Numbered from the stretch's first letter, positions 8,809 through 18,984 are shown. The stretch is DNA of 64,000 bases from JADKIH01 sp031417395 (GCA_031417395.1 JANOVM010000004.1:1-64000); one strand, 5' to 3'. Program-made: numbers and translations. Notes: generated by a model from the sequence alone, not told the origin.

Positions 8809-10731
8809 ATGTTTAAAAGAAATAAAAGAAAAACATCATTAAATTATTTTCTTTATGTGTTGTGTATTGCTTGCTTTTCCTGCGGTTCCGACAAAAAAGG
8901 TGATTCGATAGGAACCATGAAAACAAGCGATTTTCCGCAAAACTACCAGGTAAGAAAAAACGAAGTATTTGTATCTAATAATTTAACCGGTCCTGAAGAT
9001 CGCTCCGTATTTCCGGAAAGTAAACCTGCAACGTGGACATCATTAAGTTCCGGTTCTGCAAGTCGACTTGCCATATTACTAACGGATACAACGGCCAGCT
9101 GGCTGGGGCTTGCACACGGATTAAAATCGATTGGCATTCCTTTCATCATTACTACTGATTTCAAAAAAGCACTGACTCATCAAGTCGTAATGGTATATCC
9201 TATAATTTCAGGAGCTATGGTATCCCCTGAAGAAATGCAGGCATTAGCAGCGTTCCCGAGAAACGGAGGTACACTAATTGGTTCACAGGTATTGGGAGGT
9301 CTGAATGAAGTTTTTGGATTTGAGGAACCTGTTCCCAGTAAACAACATTTTGAAATCAATATTCCTATTGATACAGAATCAATAATCGTAAAAGAATTTA
9401 CTAATCCTAAAGAAATCAGCATTTCTCTGGGAAACAAAGAACGATTCAAAGAAACGATGGGGACTTACAGCTATCTTAAAACTCAATATCCACCATTGGC
9501 AACGTATGAAGATAAATCGGCTTCGATAACACAGAAACCTTATGAAAATGGTTTTGCATACGCTTTTGGCTTCGATGTTGGCTTTCTTATTCTAAAAGGA
9601 CATAATATCCGCCATCAGGATTTTAACCGATCACCTTTCAATGATTTTGAACCGACTATAGATGTCATACTTCGGCTTATTAAAAACATATATCTGCAAG
9701 GTGATAAAAACGCCTCTTTTATTTGTACGGTTCCTTACAATAAAAACTTGACAGTTTGTTTAACGCATAATATTAATTTTAAAAAAGCACTTGACCGTGC
9801 TCCTGCCTTTGCTGCAGAAGAGAAAAAAATGAATATCCATTCGACTTACTTTATTCAAACTAGGTATATACGCGACAGCCGTCCATGGATATTTGGATCA
9901 AATAGTGATTTTGAAAAAATTAATGAACTATTTAAAGCCGGCATGGATGTTCAGAGTAGTGGCGTTTCAGGCTCCTCCATGTTTGATCAGTTTGATCAGG
10001 GAACAGGCAATGAAATATATCCCGGTTATAAGCCTTATGTCATGGCTTTTGAAAAAACCTATCACGGCAGCATCTACGGCGAAATGCGTGTAAGCAGGTT
10101 TCTAATTGACCGTTTTGTAAAAGGAAATAAAACAAGTACGTTTCGTTCAACTTATTTATTTACACCCTATACTTATCCGCAAAGTTTAATGGCATCCGGT
10201 TATCGTTTCAGCTCCTCTGTTCCTGCTAATGCCGCTCTTACTCATTTACCCTTTCAATTAAATTACAACAGGGAGTACGATACGGAAGTTGAAGCCTTTG
10301 AATTCCCGGTTACAGACGACGATGAAGTACCTCCCTTTAATTTGGACAGGGCTAAAAATGCCATTGCTCTTGCCAGAAAGATAGGCCGTTACGGCGGTTG
10401 TTACATCGGACAAGTGCATCCCAATGCATACGGCCTTATGGTTGAAAAAGAATTTGTCAATGCACTTAAAGACGAAGCCTGGTTTGGAACCATCAACGAT
10501 TTTGGATTGTGGTGGACTGCAAGAAATGAAGTTTCACTGGATGTGTTGAATACCGGTACAAATCGAGTTGTCTTTATCAACGTCCCAAAACGTATGGAAG
10601 GATTGGCTATCATGCTCCCGTTAAGAAGCACTCCCGTTAAAGTAGAAGGCGGCGGAAAATTCTCTGTAGATGGCAAGCTTATCATTTTCGAACTTGCTGA
10701 AGGCCCTATACGGATTACGCTGGATAATTAA
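8809..10731 (+). CDS. Lipoprotein with degenerate polysaccharide-deacetylase-like domain
   Basis: I chose ATG 8809 (640 aa) over an upstream in-frame ATG at 8740. It gives a clean lipoprotein signal (MFKRNKRK, hydrophobic core, ACFSC then GSDKK) and avoids overlap with the permease gene. Residues from about 60 to 170 resemble a class I glutamine-amidotransferase-like (ThuA/DUF4350-type) fold. A NodB-like region starts near base 9756 with LTHNINFKKALDRAPAFAAEEKKM and HSTYFIQTRYIRD. In active deacetylases the corresponding sites usually read D..D and H...H; here they read N..N and SSGVSGS. The metal-binding residues therefore seem lost, and this may be a non-catalytic carbohydrate-binding surface protein. 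The family assignment is tentative. Confidence 0.5.
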   Translation: MFKRNKRKTSLNYFLYVLCIACFSCGSDKKGDSIGTMKTSDFPQNYQVRKNEVFVSNNLTGPEDRSVFPESKPATWTSLSSGSASRLAILLTDTTASWLGLAHGLKSIGIPFIITTDFKKALTHQVVMVYPIISGAMVSPEEMQALAAFPRNGGTLIGSQVLGGLNEVFGFEEPVPSKQHFEINIPIDTESIIVKEFTNPKEISISLGNKERFKETMGTYSYLKTQYPPLATYEDKSASITQKPYENGFAYAFGFDVGFLILKGHNIRHQDFNRSPFNDFEPTIDVILRLIKNIYLQGDKNASFICTVPYNKNLTVCLTHNINFKKALDRAPAFAAEEKKMNIHSTYFIQTRYIRDSRPWIFGSNSDFEKINELFKAGMDVQSSGVSGSSMFDQFDQGTGNEIYPGYKPYVMAFEKTYHGSIYGEMRVSRFLIDRFVKGNKTSTFRSTYLFTPYTYPQSLMASGYRFSSSVPANAALTHLPFQLNYNREYDTEVEAFEFPVTDDDEVPPFNLDRAKNAIALARKIGRYGGCYIGQVHPNAYGLMVEKEFVNALKDEAWFGTINDFGLWWTARNEVSLDVLNTGTNRVVFINVPKRMEGLAIMLPLRSTPVKVEGGGKFSVDGKLIIFELAEGPIRITLDN

Positions 10732-10765
10732 GTTCCGTCATAAAAAAATTAACATGAATGATATT

Positions 10766-10782
10766 ATTCGTGCTTTCGTGGC
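10766..10782 (+). repeat. Inverted 17-mer, left copy
   Basis: ATTCGTGCTTTCGTGGC. It differs by one base from the right arm of the palindrome at 31352-31391. Its inverted partner lies at 10970-10986. The pair brackets the GxxExxY remnant. Confidence 0.7.
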
Positions 10783-10826
10783 AAACAACACCTTTCCATC
10801 TCTCAGCAAATTAAAAGATCAGAATA

Positions 10827-10988
10827 ATGGAATTAATTCATTATGAATTAATAAAATCAAAAATTCCGTTTGAACGAGAAAAAGAAATTGTGGTAAACTA
10901 TAAGGGTATTATTTTAGCCCATAAATTCTATATTGAATTACAAAAGGATTGTACTGTAGATGATAATTTACCACGAAAACACGAATGA
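10827..10988 (+). pseudogene. GxxExxY protein remnant
   Basis: A 53-codon frame contains YELIKSKIPFEREKEIVVNYKGIIL, which matches the central strand of GxxExxY proteins (TIGR04256 family, typically about 125 aa with a nuclease-like fold). The N-terminal half with the G..E..Y motif and the catalytic-looking C-terminal half are missing. The frame ends inside the flanking repeat, as PRKHE then stop. It is best read as a decayed, truncated gene; whether the short frame is expressed is unknown. Confidence 0.55.
10970..10986 (-). repeat. Inverted 17-mer, right copy
   Basis: On the minus strand it reads ATTCGTGTTTTCGTGGT, with two mismatches to the left copy at 10766-10782. Together they form an inverted pair of about 220 bp around the GxxExxY remnant. 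It lies between convergent genes (the lipoprotein gene and mfd). Confidence 0.65.
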
Positions 10989-11022
10989 CAATATTCCTTC
11001 ATTCGCTGCAACTACTTAATCA

Positions 11023-14000
11023 TCACTCCTGTCTCAGTGCATCCATTACCGGATTTAATAGCAGCAAAGAAGCGTTAGCCTGTTCAACCGTTTCAATGTC
11101 TTTAATAGTTAATGACAACTTTGACTTTTCTTCTTTGAGTTTGCTCTTCCCTGAATTTTTCTGAACGTACTTCAAAATATTTGAAAAAACTTCTGACTGA
11201 TAAAAAGGAGAAGCAGGATTGCTCACGAAGTAACCGATAAATCGTTTATTCTTTAAAAGAATTTTTTCAAAGCCCAGCTTCTCAGCCATCCATCTAAGCC
11301 GAATTGTCGAAAGCAATTCTCTTGCGGGTGGTGGAAGTGGACCGAAACGATCGCGCAATTTATCTTCAAACTCTTTTAATTTTTCTTCTGTTCCAACGCT
11401 GTCGAGTTCTTTATATAAAAGCAGCCGTTCTGAAACGCTGTTCACAAATTCTGAAGGCATACGGATTTCAAGATCGGTATCTATCTGACAGTCGGCAACA
11501 AATTTCCTTTCCTCCTTTTCCTGAATAAAGAGATCTGCGAATTCAGTTTCTTTCAATTCCTGAATCGCTTCATCAAGAATTTTATGATACATTTCAAAAC
11601 CAATCTCTGATATAAAACCACTCTGTTCTCCGCCAAGCAAATTTCCTGCACCGCGAATATCGAGGTCGCGCATGGCAACATTAAAACCTGAACCGAGATC
11701 AGAAAATTCTTCTATGGCCTTCAATCGTTGTTTTGCTTCATTGGTAAGTACAGAAAATGGCGGCGACAGCAAATAACAATACGCTTTCTTATTTGACCGC
11801 CCTACTCTACCCCGCATCTGATGCAAATCACTTAAACCGAAATTTTGCGCCTGGCTTATTATAATCGTATTTACATTGGGAATATCGATTCCGGATTCTA
11901 TGATTGTAGTTGATACAAGAACATCAGATTCGCCTTCTACGAAAGTCATCAATGTCTCTTCAAGCTTTGCGCCATCCATTTGTCCGTGACCAACTGAAAT
12001 TCTTGCTAACGGACACAATCTCGATATCATGGCAGAAACTTCATGAATATCCTGAACCCTGTTGTGCACATAAAACACTTGTCCTCCTCTTGCCAATTCA
12101 TAATTAATAGCATCTCGAATTAATTTTTCACTAAAAACATGGAGCTCCGTTGTAACAGGATATCTGTTTGGAGGTGCCGTATTAATAATACTTAAATCAC
12201 GTGCTCCCATCAGCGAAAACTGAAGCGTACGCGGAATCGGTGTTGCTGTAAGCGTAAGTGTATCTACGTTTACACGAATGGCTTTAAGCTTTTCTTTTGC
12301 GGCCACACCAAATTTTTGTTCTTCGTCGATAACCATCAGGCCAAGGTCATGAAACTTTACATCCTTTCCCAAAATCCTATGTGTTCCAATAATTATATCA
12401 ATCTTTCCTTCTGCAAGCTTTTGAAGGGACTCTTTCTGCTGCGATGCTGACTTAAATCGATTGATGTAATCGACAGTACAAGGAAAATCCTTTAGCCTGT
12501 CTTTAAAAGTATTGTAGTGTTGAAGTGCCAGAATGGTAGTAGGGACAAGAATAGCTACCTGCTTGCTGTCCGTTACTGCTTTAAAAGCAGCACGTATAGC
12601 AATCTCCGTTTTGCCAAAGCCAACATCACCGCAAATTAAACGGTCCATAGGATATACCTTTTCCATATCCATTTTTACATCACGAGTAGATTTAACCTGA
12701 TCCGGAGTATCCTCATAAATAAAACTTGCTTCCAATTCATTTTGCAAATATGTATCAGGACTGAAAGCAAACCCTTTAGTAGCTTTTCTTTTTGCATACA
12801 ATTGAATGAGGTCTTTTGCAATGTCCTTTACTCTCTTTTTTGTCTTCTGTTTTAAGGTAGCCCAGGCCGCTGATCCCAGTTTGTGAAGCGTAGGAATAGT
12901 ACCTTCCTTACCGGTATATTTTGCAATGCGGTGTAAAGAATGTATGCTAACGTATAATAAATCGTTGTCTTTGTAAATGAGTCTGACAACTTCCTGCGGT
13001 TTATCATTAACTTGTATTGTTTCCAATCCGGCAAACCTGCCTACACCATGATCAATATGCGTAACATAATCACCGGGTTTTAAAGCAGAGAGTTCTTTAA
13101 GTGTTAGCGCTTCATTCCGTGTATTTTTTTTCTTTAGTCGAAAACGGTGATAGCGGTCAAAAATCTGATGATCCGTATAACAGGCAAGTTTTAAATCGTT
13201 ATCTATAAAACCTTCGTGAAGGGATAATAATAATGAAGTAAACTCAACCTTATTTTCAATGGCATGCTTTTTCTCAAGGTCTTCGAAAATTGCATAAAGT
13301 CTTTCTATCTGTTTTGCTGAATCAGCAAAAATGAAATTTTTTATTTTCTCCCTTTGATTTTTTTGTAGGTTAGAAATCAGTAGCGGAAAATTTTTATTGA
13401 AAGAAGGCTGCGGCGAAATGGAGAAATCAGCTGAATAGTCAGCCGTAAAATAATGCCTTCTGCCAAATTCAATGGTGGATTTTGTTTTTAGTTTTTCTAA
13501 AAGTAAATCCGGAGTGTCGTATAAATCAGACAACTCTTTCTTGGACTTAATTGAATTCTCTTCCAGAATATTTAAACTTAAAAAGTCGAGGGCGGCAGAA
13601 AGATCCTTAAACCAAAACGAAGCTTGTGGTGCAATAAAATCCAAAAAAGAAACAGGTCCATCCTCTAATAATTTTTTCTGCACGTTGGGCATAATAGCCA
13701 CGTGATTCATGGCTTGCACAGACAATTGTGTGCCGGGATCAAACGTTCTTATGCTTTCGACAGTATCGCCAAAAAATTCTACCCGGTAAGGCAGTTCATT
13801 GGCAAAAGAAAAAATATCTACAATACCACCTCGAATAGAATACTCACCTGCCTGCTGAACAAAATCAACATTTTCAAATTCATGATGAAGAAGAAATTCA
13901 TTAATAAAACTGATTGAAATATTTTCTCCCACACGCATGGCAATGGTATTGTTGGATAGATTTTTTCGGGTAACAACTTTTTCAGCAATTGCTTCAGGAT

Positions 14001-14373
14001 AGGTAACGACAAGTGTTTTACTGTTTCTGTTTAAGCGGCTCAATACTTCAGCACGCATGAGGATGTTCGAGTTTTCGGCTTCAGAAACATCAAAGGGTTT
14101 TTTATACGACGAAGGAAAATAAAGCGCTTCCCCTTCTCCTAAAATATTTTCTATATCGTTCAGAAAATAGGCCGCATCTTCACTGTCATTCAAAACAATT
14201 ATCTGCGTTTGACTACTCAGCGAAGCTGCTGCACTAAGTACTAAAGCCTGGGAGGAACCAATCAATCCATTTAATCGCAGGTGTTTGCCGCCCGGATCTG
14301 CTGACTGTTTTGCAATGGCAATGATTGAAGGCCGTGAAGTATAAAAAGCAAGCAGCTGCTGGCGATCAATCAT
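11023..14373 (-). CDS. mfd: Transcription-repair coupling factor Mfd
   Basis: A 1116-aa SF2 translocase that removes RNA polymerase stalled at DNA lesions and recruits UvrA. From the N-terminus: UvrB-like domains, a CarD-type RNA polymerase interaction domain (PGDYVTHIDHGVGRFAGLE), and the helicase core with Walker A GDVGFGKTEIA (Lys588). The core continues with motif II DEEQ (VIDEEQKFG), the TATPIPRTLQ motif, and QMRGRVGRS. The C-terminal TRCF domain covers roughly the last 120 residues. The length is normal and all motifs are intact. Confidence 0.97.
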   Translation of the reverse strand: MIDRQQLLAFYTSRPSIIAIAKQSADPGGKHLRLNGLIGSSQALVLSAAASLSSQTQIIVLNDSEDAAYFLNDIENILGEGEALYFPSSYKKPFDVSEAENSNILMRAEVLSRLNRNSKTLVVTYPEAIAEKVVTRKNLSNNTIAMRVGENISISFINEFLLHHEFENVDFVQQAGEYSIRGGIVDIFSFANELPYRVEFFGDTVESIRTFDPGTQLSVQAMNHVAIMPNVQKKLLEDGPVSFLDFIAPQASFWFKDLSAALDFLSLNILEENSIKSKKELSDLYDTPDLLLEKLKTKSTIEFGRRHYFTADYSADFSISPQPSFNKNFPLLISNLQKNQREKIKNFIFADSAKQIERLYAIFEDLEKKHAIENKVEFTSLLLSLHEGFIDNDLKLACYTDHQIFDRYHRFRLKKKNTRNEALTLKELSALKPGDYVTHIDHGVGRFAGLETIQVNDKPQEVVRLIYKDNDLLYVSIHSLHRIAKYTGKEGTIPTLHKLGSAAWATLKQKTKKRVKDIAKDLIQLYAKRKATKGFAFSPDTYLQNELEASFIYEDTPDQVKSTRDVKMDMEKVYPMDRLICGDVGFGKTEIAIRAAFKAVTDSKQVAILVPTTILALQHYNTFKDRLKDFPCTVDYINRFKSASQQKESLQKLAEGKIDIIIGTHRILGKDVKFHDLGLMVIDEEQKFGVAAKEKLKAIRVNVDTLTLTATPIPRTLQFSLMGARDLSIINTAPPNRYPVTTELHVFSEKLIRDAINYELARGGQVFYVHNRVQDIHEVSAMISRLCPLARISVGHGQMDGAKLEETLMTFVEGESDVLVSTTIIESGIDIPNVNTIIISQAQNFGLSDLHQMRGRVGRSNKKAYCYLLSPPFSVLTNEAKQRLKAIEEFSDLGSGFNVAMRDLDIRGAGNLLGGEQSGFISEIGFEMYHKILDEAIQELKETEFADLFIQEKEERKFVADCQIDTDLEIRMPSEFVNSVSERLLLYKELDSVGTEEKLKEFEDKLRDRFGPLPPPARELLSTIRLRWMAEKLGFEKILLKNKRFIGYFVSNPASPFYQSEVFSNILKYVQKNSGKSKLKEEKSKLSLTIKDIETVEQANASLLLLNPVMDALRQE

Positions 14374-14472
14374 TGGTATACAGGGTAATTAATTTATAGG
14401 TATCGGAAGCGTAACGTTCATTTATTTAGAATTATAAACTTCATTTACACCCACAAATTCCGACAACAATTT

Positions 14473-15492
14473 TTACTTCGATTCAATGGGAGAATATTTC
14501 ATCATAAACTCTTCTGCCATAGTAACCATTTTAGGCGACCCAATGAATAAAGGTGTGCGTTGATGAAGAGCTGTAGGCTGCAGTTTTAATATTCGCTCGA
14601 AACCATTGGATGCTTTTCCTCCCGCTTGCTCGATAATTAATGCAAGTGGATTACATTCGTAGAGCAAACGTAATTTTCCGTTGGGCGATTTTAATGTGGA
14701 AGGGTAAATAAAAATTCCTCCTTTGAGTAGGTTTCTGTGAAAATCTGCAACCAATGAACCAATGTAACGTGATGAATATGGGCGTTCTGTTTTTAAATCT
14801 TCAACCTGACAATATTTTATATATTGCTTAACACCATCGGGAAAATGTACGTAATTACCTTCGTTAATAGAATATAATTTCCCATTGTCCGGACAACTCA
14901 TATCGGGGTGTGAAAGACAAAATTCGCCAATACTTGGATCAAGGGTAAAACCATTTACCCCTTTACCTGTTGTATAAACAAGCATGGTAGAAGAACCGTA
15001 GATAATATAACCCGCTGCAACCTGATCCATTCCGCGCTGGAGGTAATCGGATTCTTCCACTTCACCGGAAAAAGAAATTCGGCGATAAATAGAAAATATC
15101 GTTCCAACAGAAACATTTACATCAATATTTGAGGAGCCGTCAAGTGGGTCAACACAAACAATATATTTAGCGTTTTTAGAAACCGTACTGTTTATGTGCA
15201 CCAGCCCGTCATTCTCTTCAGAAGCCACTGCACAGGTTTCACCACCTGCACTCAAAGCAGCTATAAACTGCTCATTGGCAAATACATCAAGTTTTTTTAC
15301 AACTTCACCCTGAATGTTAGTGGTACCGAATTCTCCGAGAATATCAGCCAAACCGGCCTTATTTACTTCTCTGTTAACGATCTTGGCCGCAATACCAATA
15401 TCCCTTAACAAACGCGATAATTCCCCTTTGGCATAAGGAAAGTCCGTCTGACGCTCAATGATGAACTGTCCCAGTGTAAATACTTTATTCAT
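14473..15492 (-). CDS. fbp: Fructose-1,6-bisphosphatase, class I
   Basis: A 339-aa class I FBPase that hydrolyses fructose 1,6-bisphosphate in gluconeogenesis. The metal site is visible as SEEND (91-95) and DPLDGSSNID (Asp115, Asp118), and the sugar-phosphate site includes YSSRYIGSLVADFHR. Length and motifs are typical. With pyruvate carboxylase at 34.4 kb, it supports a gluconeogenic capacity. It has its own 99-bp upstream gap before mfd on the same strand. Confidence 0.96.
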   Translation of the reverse strand: MNKVFTLGQFIIERQTDFPYAKGELSRLLRDIGIAAKIVNREVNKAGLADILGEFGTTNIQGEVVKKLDVFANEQFIAALSAGGETCAVASEENDGLVHINSTVSKNAKYIVCVDPLDGSSNIDVNVSVGTIFSIYRRISFSGEVEESDYLQRGMDQVAAGYIIYGSSTMLVYTTGKGVNGFTLDPSIGEFCLSHPDMSCPDNGKLYSINEGNYVHFPDGVKQYIKYCQVEDLKTERPYSSRYIGSLVADFHRNLLKGGIFIYPSTLKSPNGKLRLLYECNPLALIIEQAGGKASNGFERILKLQPTALHQRTPLFIGSPKMVTMAEEFMMKYSPIESK

Positions 15493-15563
15493 TTTTTAGC
15501 GCTTTATTTCGCAAAGCTAAAATTTATTAGCTGAAATAGCCAATACTTTTGCATTTAGAAAAT

Positions 15564-16997
15564 TCAAAAGATAATTATTTTCCTCCTTGCCAATGCATTC
15601 CCTTCTTTGCCTGTAATAGAAAGATAATAAACACCTTTCAAAGAATGCACATCGATAGAAAATGTTTGATCCTTTACATTCGATTGAAAAGCGATTCTTC
15701 CGGTAAGGTCATTGATCCTTATTGAATATCCCTTATTTGAAAAAACATTGCTTCCTAAATCTACAAAAAGATTTTCCAGGGCCGGCTGAGGAAAAACTAT
15801 AATGTCAATTGGATTTTTAGGTAAGGTATTAATTATTGTTGGACTACAATTTGCCGAAGTATCCACAATTAAAGAAAAAGTACTTGTTACAACACCAAAA
15901 TAAGGACAGTTGTCATCCTTAGCCGTCACTGTGAAATAATACGGATTTCCTATAGTGTCGGCGATGGAAGGAGTCCAGCAGAAGAAAGCAGTATCTCGTG
16001 TACCTCCTGAGTTAGTAATAGTCATTCCGGGAATAGAATTATCCCAGGACAACTGCGTCGAATTCGTTGCATCTGCATCTACTGCAGTTATGTAAAAACA
16101 ATTTTGCTCATTCGCACATGCTAAAATGTTGTAATTTGGCAAACTATTAATTCCTGTTACAATTGGCAAAGCATTATTACAGTTAAGCACATTTATTTGA
16201 ATATCTCTTTCAACCTGCCCAATGAGAACGCCACCTCTATATTCATTCACTAAAATTGCAAGTATAGAAACATCCGTTTGTGTAGGCTTCATGCTGAAGT
16301 CACCGGTAGCCATATCGAATGTCATAGGAGGATTAGATAATACCGGTTGTGTGGCAGAATATGGTGCAATAAAACTAACGGTATCTGCCAACAAAGGACC
16401 GGTCCTTGGAGTAATAATTTCGTAAGCAAGTGAATCCCCTTCTGCATCATAGGCAGCGTGATTGAAATTAAATGTTTGACCCACACAGGCAAACGGCACA
16501 GGCTTATTACTAAAAGTCGGCGAACTATTGATTATTCCATTTAAATTATTCAATGTTGAGTAGACAAACAAATTACCTCCTAAATTAGTTGTAGTAATTA
16601 TTGCATTTCTTGCACTTTCAGTATGAGAAAATGTCCAATCAGCACAAGGAAAAGGAAGTGTAACAATTCCTGTATAAACCCATTCTTCTAAACCGATAAA
16701 AACTCCTCCATTACAAGTTGAAATTGATGATGTGCATAATGGTGAAATTTGAATAGGACTTGAAGGGCTTGGACTCAAGTTTACTGATGGCACATTTAAA
16801 CTGCAACTACTGTATATGTCTATCATTAATAAACTCGGTGCAGGAATTCCGGAGCAGTCTCTGTAAAATGAAAAAGTTACCAAATACTGATTTGGTCCAA
16901 CGTAAGAATAGGTAATATCGGCTCCCATAGCATGGCTGGCTCTGGCTTTATTTAACTGAACAAATAGTATGAAAATGAAAATGAGAAATTTTTTCAT
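15564..16997 (-). CDS. Secreted T9SS cargo protein of the HAMGADITY family
   Basis: A 477-aa protein with a signal peptide (about residues 1-20, ending KARA). The mature start SHAMGADITYSYVGPNQYLV introduces large adhesin-like Bacteroidota surface proteins. The body contains repeated Ig-like/cadherin-like segments (DAEGDSLAYEI; DADATNSTQLSWDN). The end is a T9SS type A sorting domain (from about residue 395, with VFPQPALENLFVDLG and LKGVYYLSITGKEGN). It is predicted to be surface-attached or released. The partial gene at 63447 carries related motifs (DPEGDSLSYSL). Ligand unknown. Confidence 0.75.
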   Translation of the reverse strand: MKKFLIFIFILFVQLNKARASHAMGADITYSYVGPNQYLVTFSFYRDCSGIPAPSLLMIDIYSSCSLNVPSVNLSPSPSSPIQISPLCTSSISTCNGGVFIGLEEWVYTGIVTLPFPCADWTFSHTESARNAIITTTNLGGNLFVYSTLNNLNGIINSSPTFSNKPVPFACVGQTFNFNHAAYDAEGDSLAYEIITPRTGPLLADTVSFIAPYSATQPVLSNPPMTFDMATGDFSMKPTQTDVSILAILVNEYRGGVLIGQVERDIQINVLNCNNALPIVTGINSLPNYNILACANEQNCFYITAVDADATNSTQLSWDNSIPGMTITNSGGTRDTAFFCWTPSIADTIGNPYYFTVTAKDDNCPYFGVVTSTFSLIVDTSANCSPTIINTLPKNPIDIIVFPQPALENLFVDLGSNVFSNKGYSIRINDLTGRIAFQSNVKDQTFSIDVHSLKGVYYLSITGKEGNALARRKIIIF

Positions 16998-17190
16998 GTC
17001 AATTAAATACTTGTGCTTCTGTTATTGAAAATTATGTGAATAGAAAATAATTGGTCAGAAATAAAAAAGAGATCCTTCTGATTTAATGCAAGATAGTAAA
17101 TATTTCTTTCACCTTAAATTAAATTGGAAACAGGAGATATAAGTTTGTAATCCTTGTTATTTTTAGGAGTGTAAATTAAACAGTGCTATT

Positions 17191-17556
17191 TTATTTATAC
17201 CCAATACGCTTTCTCTCTTTTTGCTCCTTTTCTATCTTATCCTTTTGCAAAAGGTAATTTATTGCTTCATAAACGTCTTTAGAAAGCATAGTAACTCCAT
17301 GTTCAGTAAAAACAAAGGGAAGAGCACTTTTAGGACGCTTGGTAGTTGATGTCATCACAATTTGTGATGACATATCATTCCATTCTTTCTTGGTCAAACG
17401 AAACATAAAATCACGCGGGAAAATATCCAGATTTCGTTTAACCGCCTGATTCAAAATCCTTGTCTCGACTTCATAGATTTCTGCAAGATCAAAATCTATC
17501 ATGACTTTTAATCCGCGTACTTCATAAATCTTGCTTTGAATAATTTGTGTTTGCAT
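17191..17556 (-). CDS. ORF6N-domain protein with internal deletion
   Basis: A 121-aa protein; I take the ATG at 17556. The N-terminal ORF6N domain (KIYEVRGLKVMIDFDLAEIYEVETRILNQAVKRN, then FTEHGVTML) is a DNA-binding module common on phage and plasmid-like elements. After FTEHGVTMLS the usual ASVLRS.(A)IQ helix and coiled coil are absent. The sequence jumps to a C-terminal tail (DVYEAINYLLQKDK...RKRIGYK) of the kind that ends full-length Bacteroidota ORF6N proteins of about 180-200 aa. This looks like an in-frame internal deletion of roughly 60-70 codons. It may be non-functional. Confidence 0.65.
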   Translation of the reverse strand: MQTQIIQSKIYEVRGLKVMIDFDLAEIYEVETRILNQAVKRNLDIFPRDFMFRLTKKEWNDMSSQIVMTSTTKRPKSALPFVFTEHGVTMLSKDVYEAINYLLQKDKIEKEQKERKRIGYK

Positions 17557-17709
17557 CAAAAATCTACTAAATAGGAATGTGTGCTAGTTCTCAAAATTGC
17601 AAAAAAGTTAAATGATTATTGTTAACTCAATCACTCTTTCATTAATAAAATAGGGATATTGTATTACAAATCTTAACGAACATTTGTATCTTCGCGCCAA
17701 ATATTATTC

Positions 17710-18942
17710 ATGTCAAAAGCTACATCATTTCCAAAAGAAAAAATAAAACTCCTCATGCTCGAGGGAGTTCATCCTGCTGCATTAAAGCTTTTTAAAGAAA
17801 GTGGATATGCTGATATTGAAGCCATAAAGTCTTCTCTTAGCGAAGAGGAATTGTGCCATAAAGTAAAGGATATTCATCTCTTGGGTATACGCTCTAAAAC
17901 CCAGCTTACCAAAAAAGTTTTAAATTCTGCTTCACGATTAATAGCTGTTGGCGCTTATTGCATCGGCACCAATCAGATTGACATGAATGCTGCCATTGAA
18001 AATGGTATTGCTGTTTTCAACTCTCCTTTCTCCAATACCCGATCTGTTGCAGAAATCGTCATAGCTCAGTGCATTAACCTCATGCGTCGCGTATATGAAA
18101 AAAGTGAAGCTGCACACAAAGGAACGTGGCTGAAAGACAGTACCGATAGCTATGAAGTAAGAGGAAAAACGCTTGGAATTGTAGGCTATGGCCATATTGG
18201 TTCACAGGTTTCCGTACTTGCAGAAAATATGGGGATGAAGGTTATCTTTTACGACGTTGAACCCAAGCTCAGTCTGGGAAATGCAAACCCTGTTCGTTCA
18301 CTAAATGAACTTTTGGAAAATGCAGATATTGTAACGTTGCATATACCCGGACTTCCGACAACAAAAAATCTGATTAATGCAGAAAGTCTTAAAATAATGA
18401 AAAAGGGCTCTGTGCTTATTAATTACAGCAGAGGGGATGTTGTCGATATTGATGCAGCCCGTGAAGCGCTTATCAGTAAGCAACTTCATGGCTTAGCAAC
18501 GGATGTCTTCCCTGTTGAACCGCAAAGTAATAGTGAAAAATTCGTATCGCCACTTCAGGGAATTCCAACCGCAGTGCTTACTCCTCATATTGGAGGCTCT
18601 ACACAGGAAGCTCAGGAAAATATAGGCCTCGATGTTGCAGGTAAGCTGATAAGCTTTTTAGAAACAGGCTCCAGTACAGGTTCGCTCTCTGTCCCTGCTT
18701 TAAGTCTTCCGATTCAGATGGACACACACCGTCTGCTTCACATTCATAAAAACGTTCCCGGTGTCCTAAGCGAAATAAATGGCTTGCTCTCCAGAATGAA
18801 TGTCAACATCCTTGGACAATATTTAAAAACAAATCCGCAAATCGGTTATGTTGTATTAGATATAGACAAGAATACCTCTGATTCCGTACTGGATGAATTG
18901 CGAAAAGTAAAAAATACCATACGAGTCAGAAGTTTATATTAA
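17710..18942 (+). CDS. serA: D-3-phosphoglycerate dehydrogenase
   Basis: A 410-aa enzyme that oxidises 3-phosphoglycerate with NAD+ in the first committed step of serine synthesis. The Rossmann motif GYGHIG lies at 159-164. The catalytic Arg (INYSRGDVVD), Glu and His (LTPHIGGST) are present. The last about 75 residues form an ACT domain (NVPGVLSEINGLLSRMNVNI), as in the E. coli type that is feedback-inhibited by serine. Upstream, TATCTTCG at about 17686 is one base from the Bacteroidota -7 element. Confidence 0.93.
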   Translation: MSKATSFPKEKIKLLMLEGVHPAALKLFKESGYADIEAIKSSLSEEELCHKVKDIHLLGIRSKTQLTKKVLNSASRLIAVGAYCIGTNQIDMNAAIENGIAVFNSPFSNTRSVAEIVIAQCINLMRRVYEKSEAAHKGTWLKDSTDSYEVRGKTLGIVGYGHIGSQVSVLAENMGMKVIFYDVEPKLSLGNANPVRSLNELLENADIVTLHIPGLPTTKNLINAESLKIMKKGSVLINYSRGDVVDIDAAREALISKQLHGLATDVFPVEPQSNSEKFVSPLQGIPTAVLTPHIGGSTQEAQENIGLDVAGKLISFLETGSSTGSLSVPALSLPIQMDTHRLLHIHKNVPGVLSEINGLLSRMNVNILGQYLKTNPQIGYVVLDIDKNTSDSVLDELRKVKNTIRVRSLY

Positions 18943-18984
18943 TATTTTTTTTACTTCCTCTTAATTCTTATTAATCAAAATATA

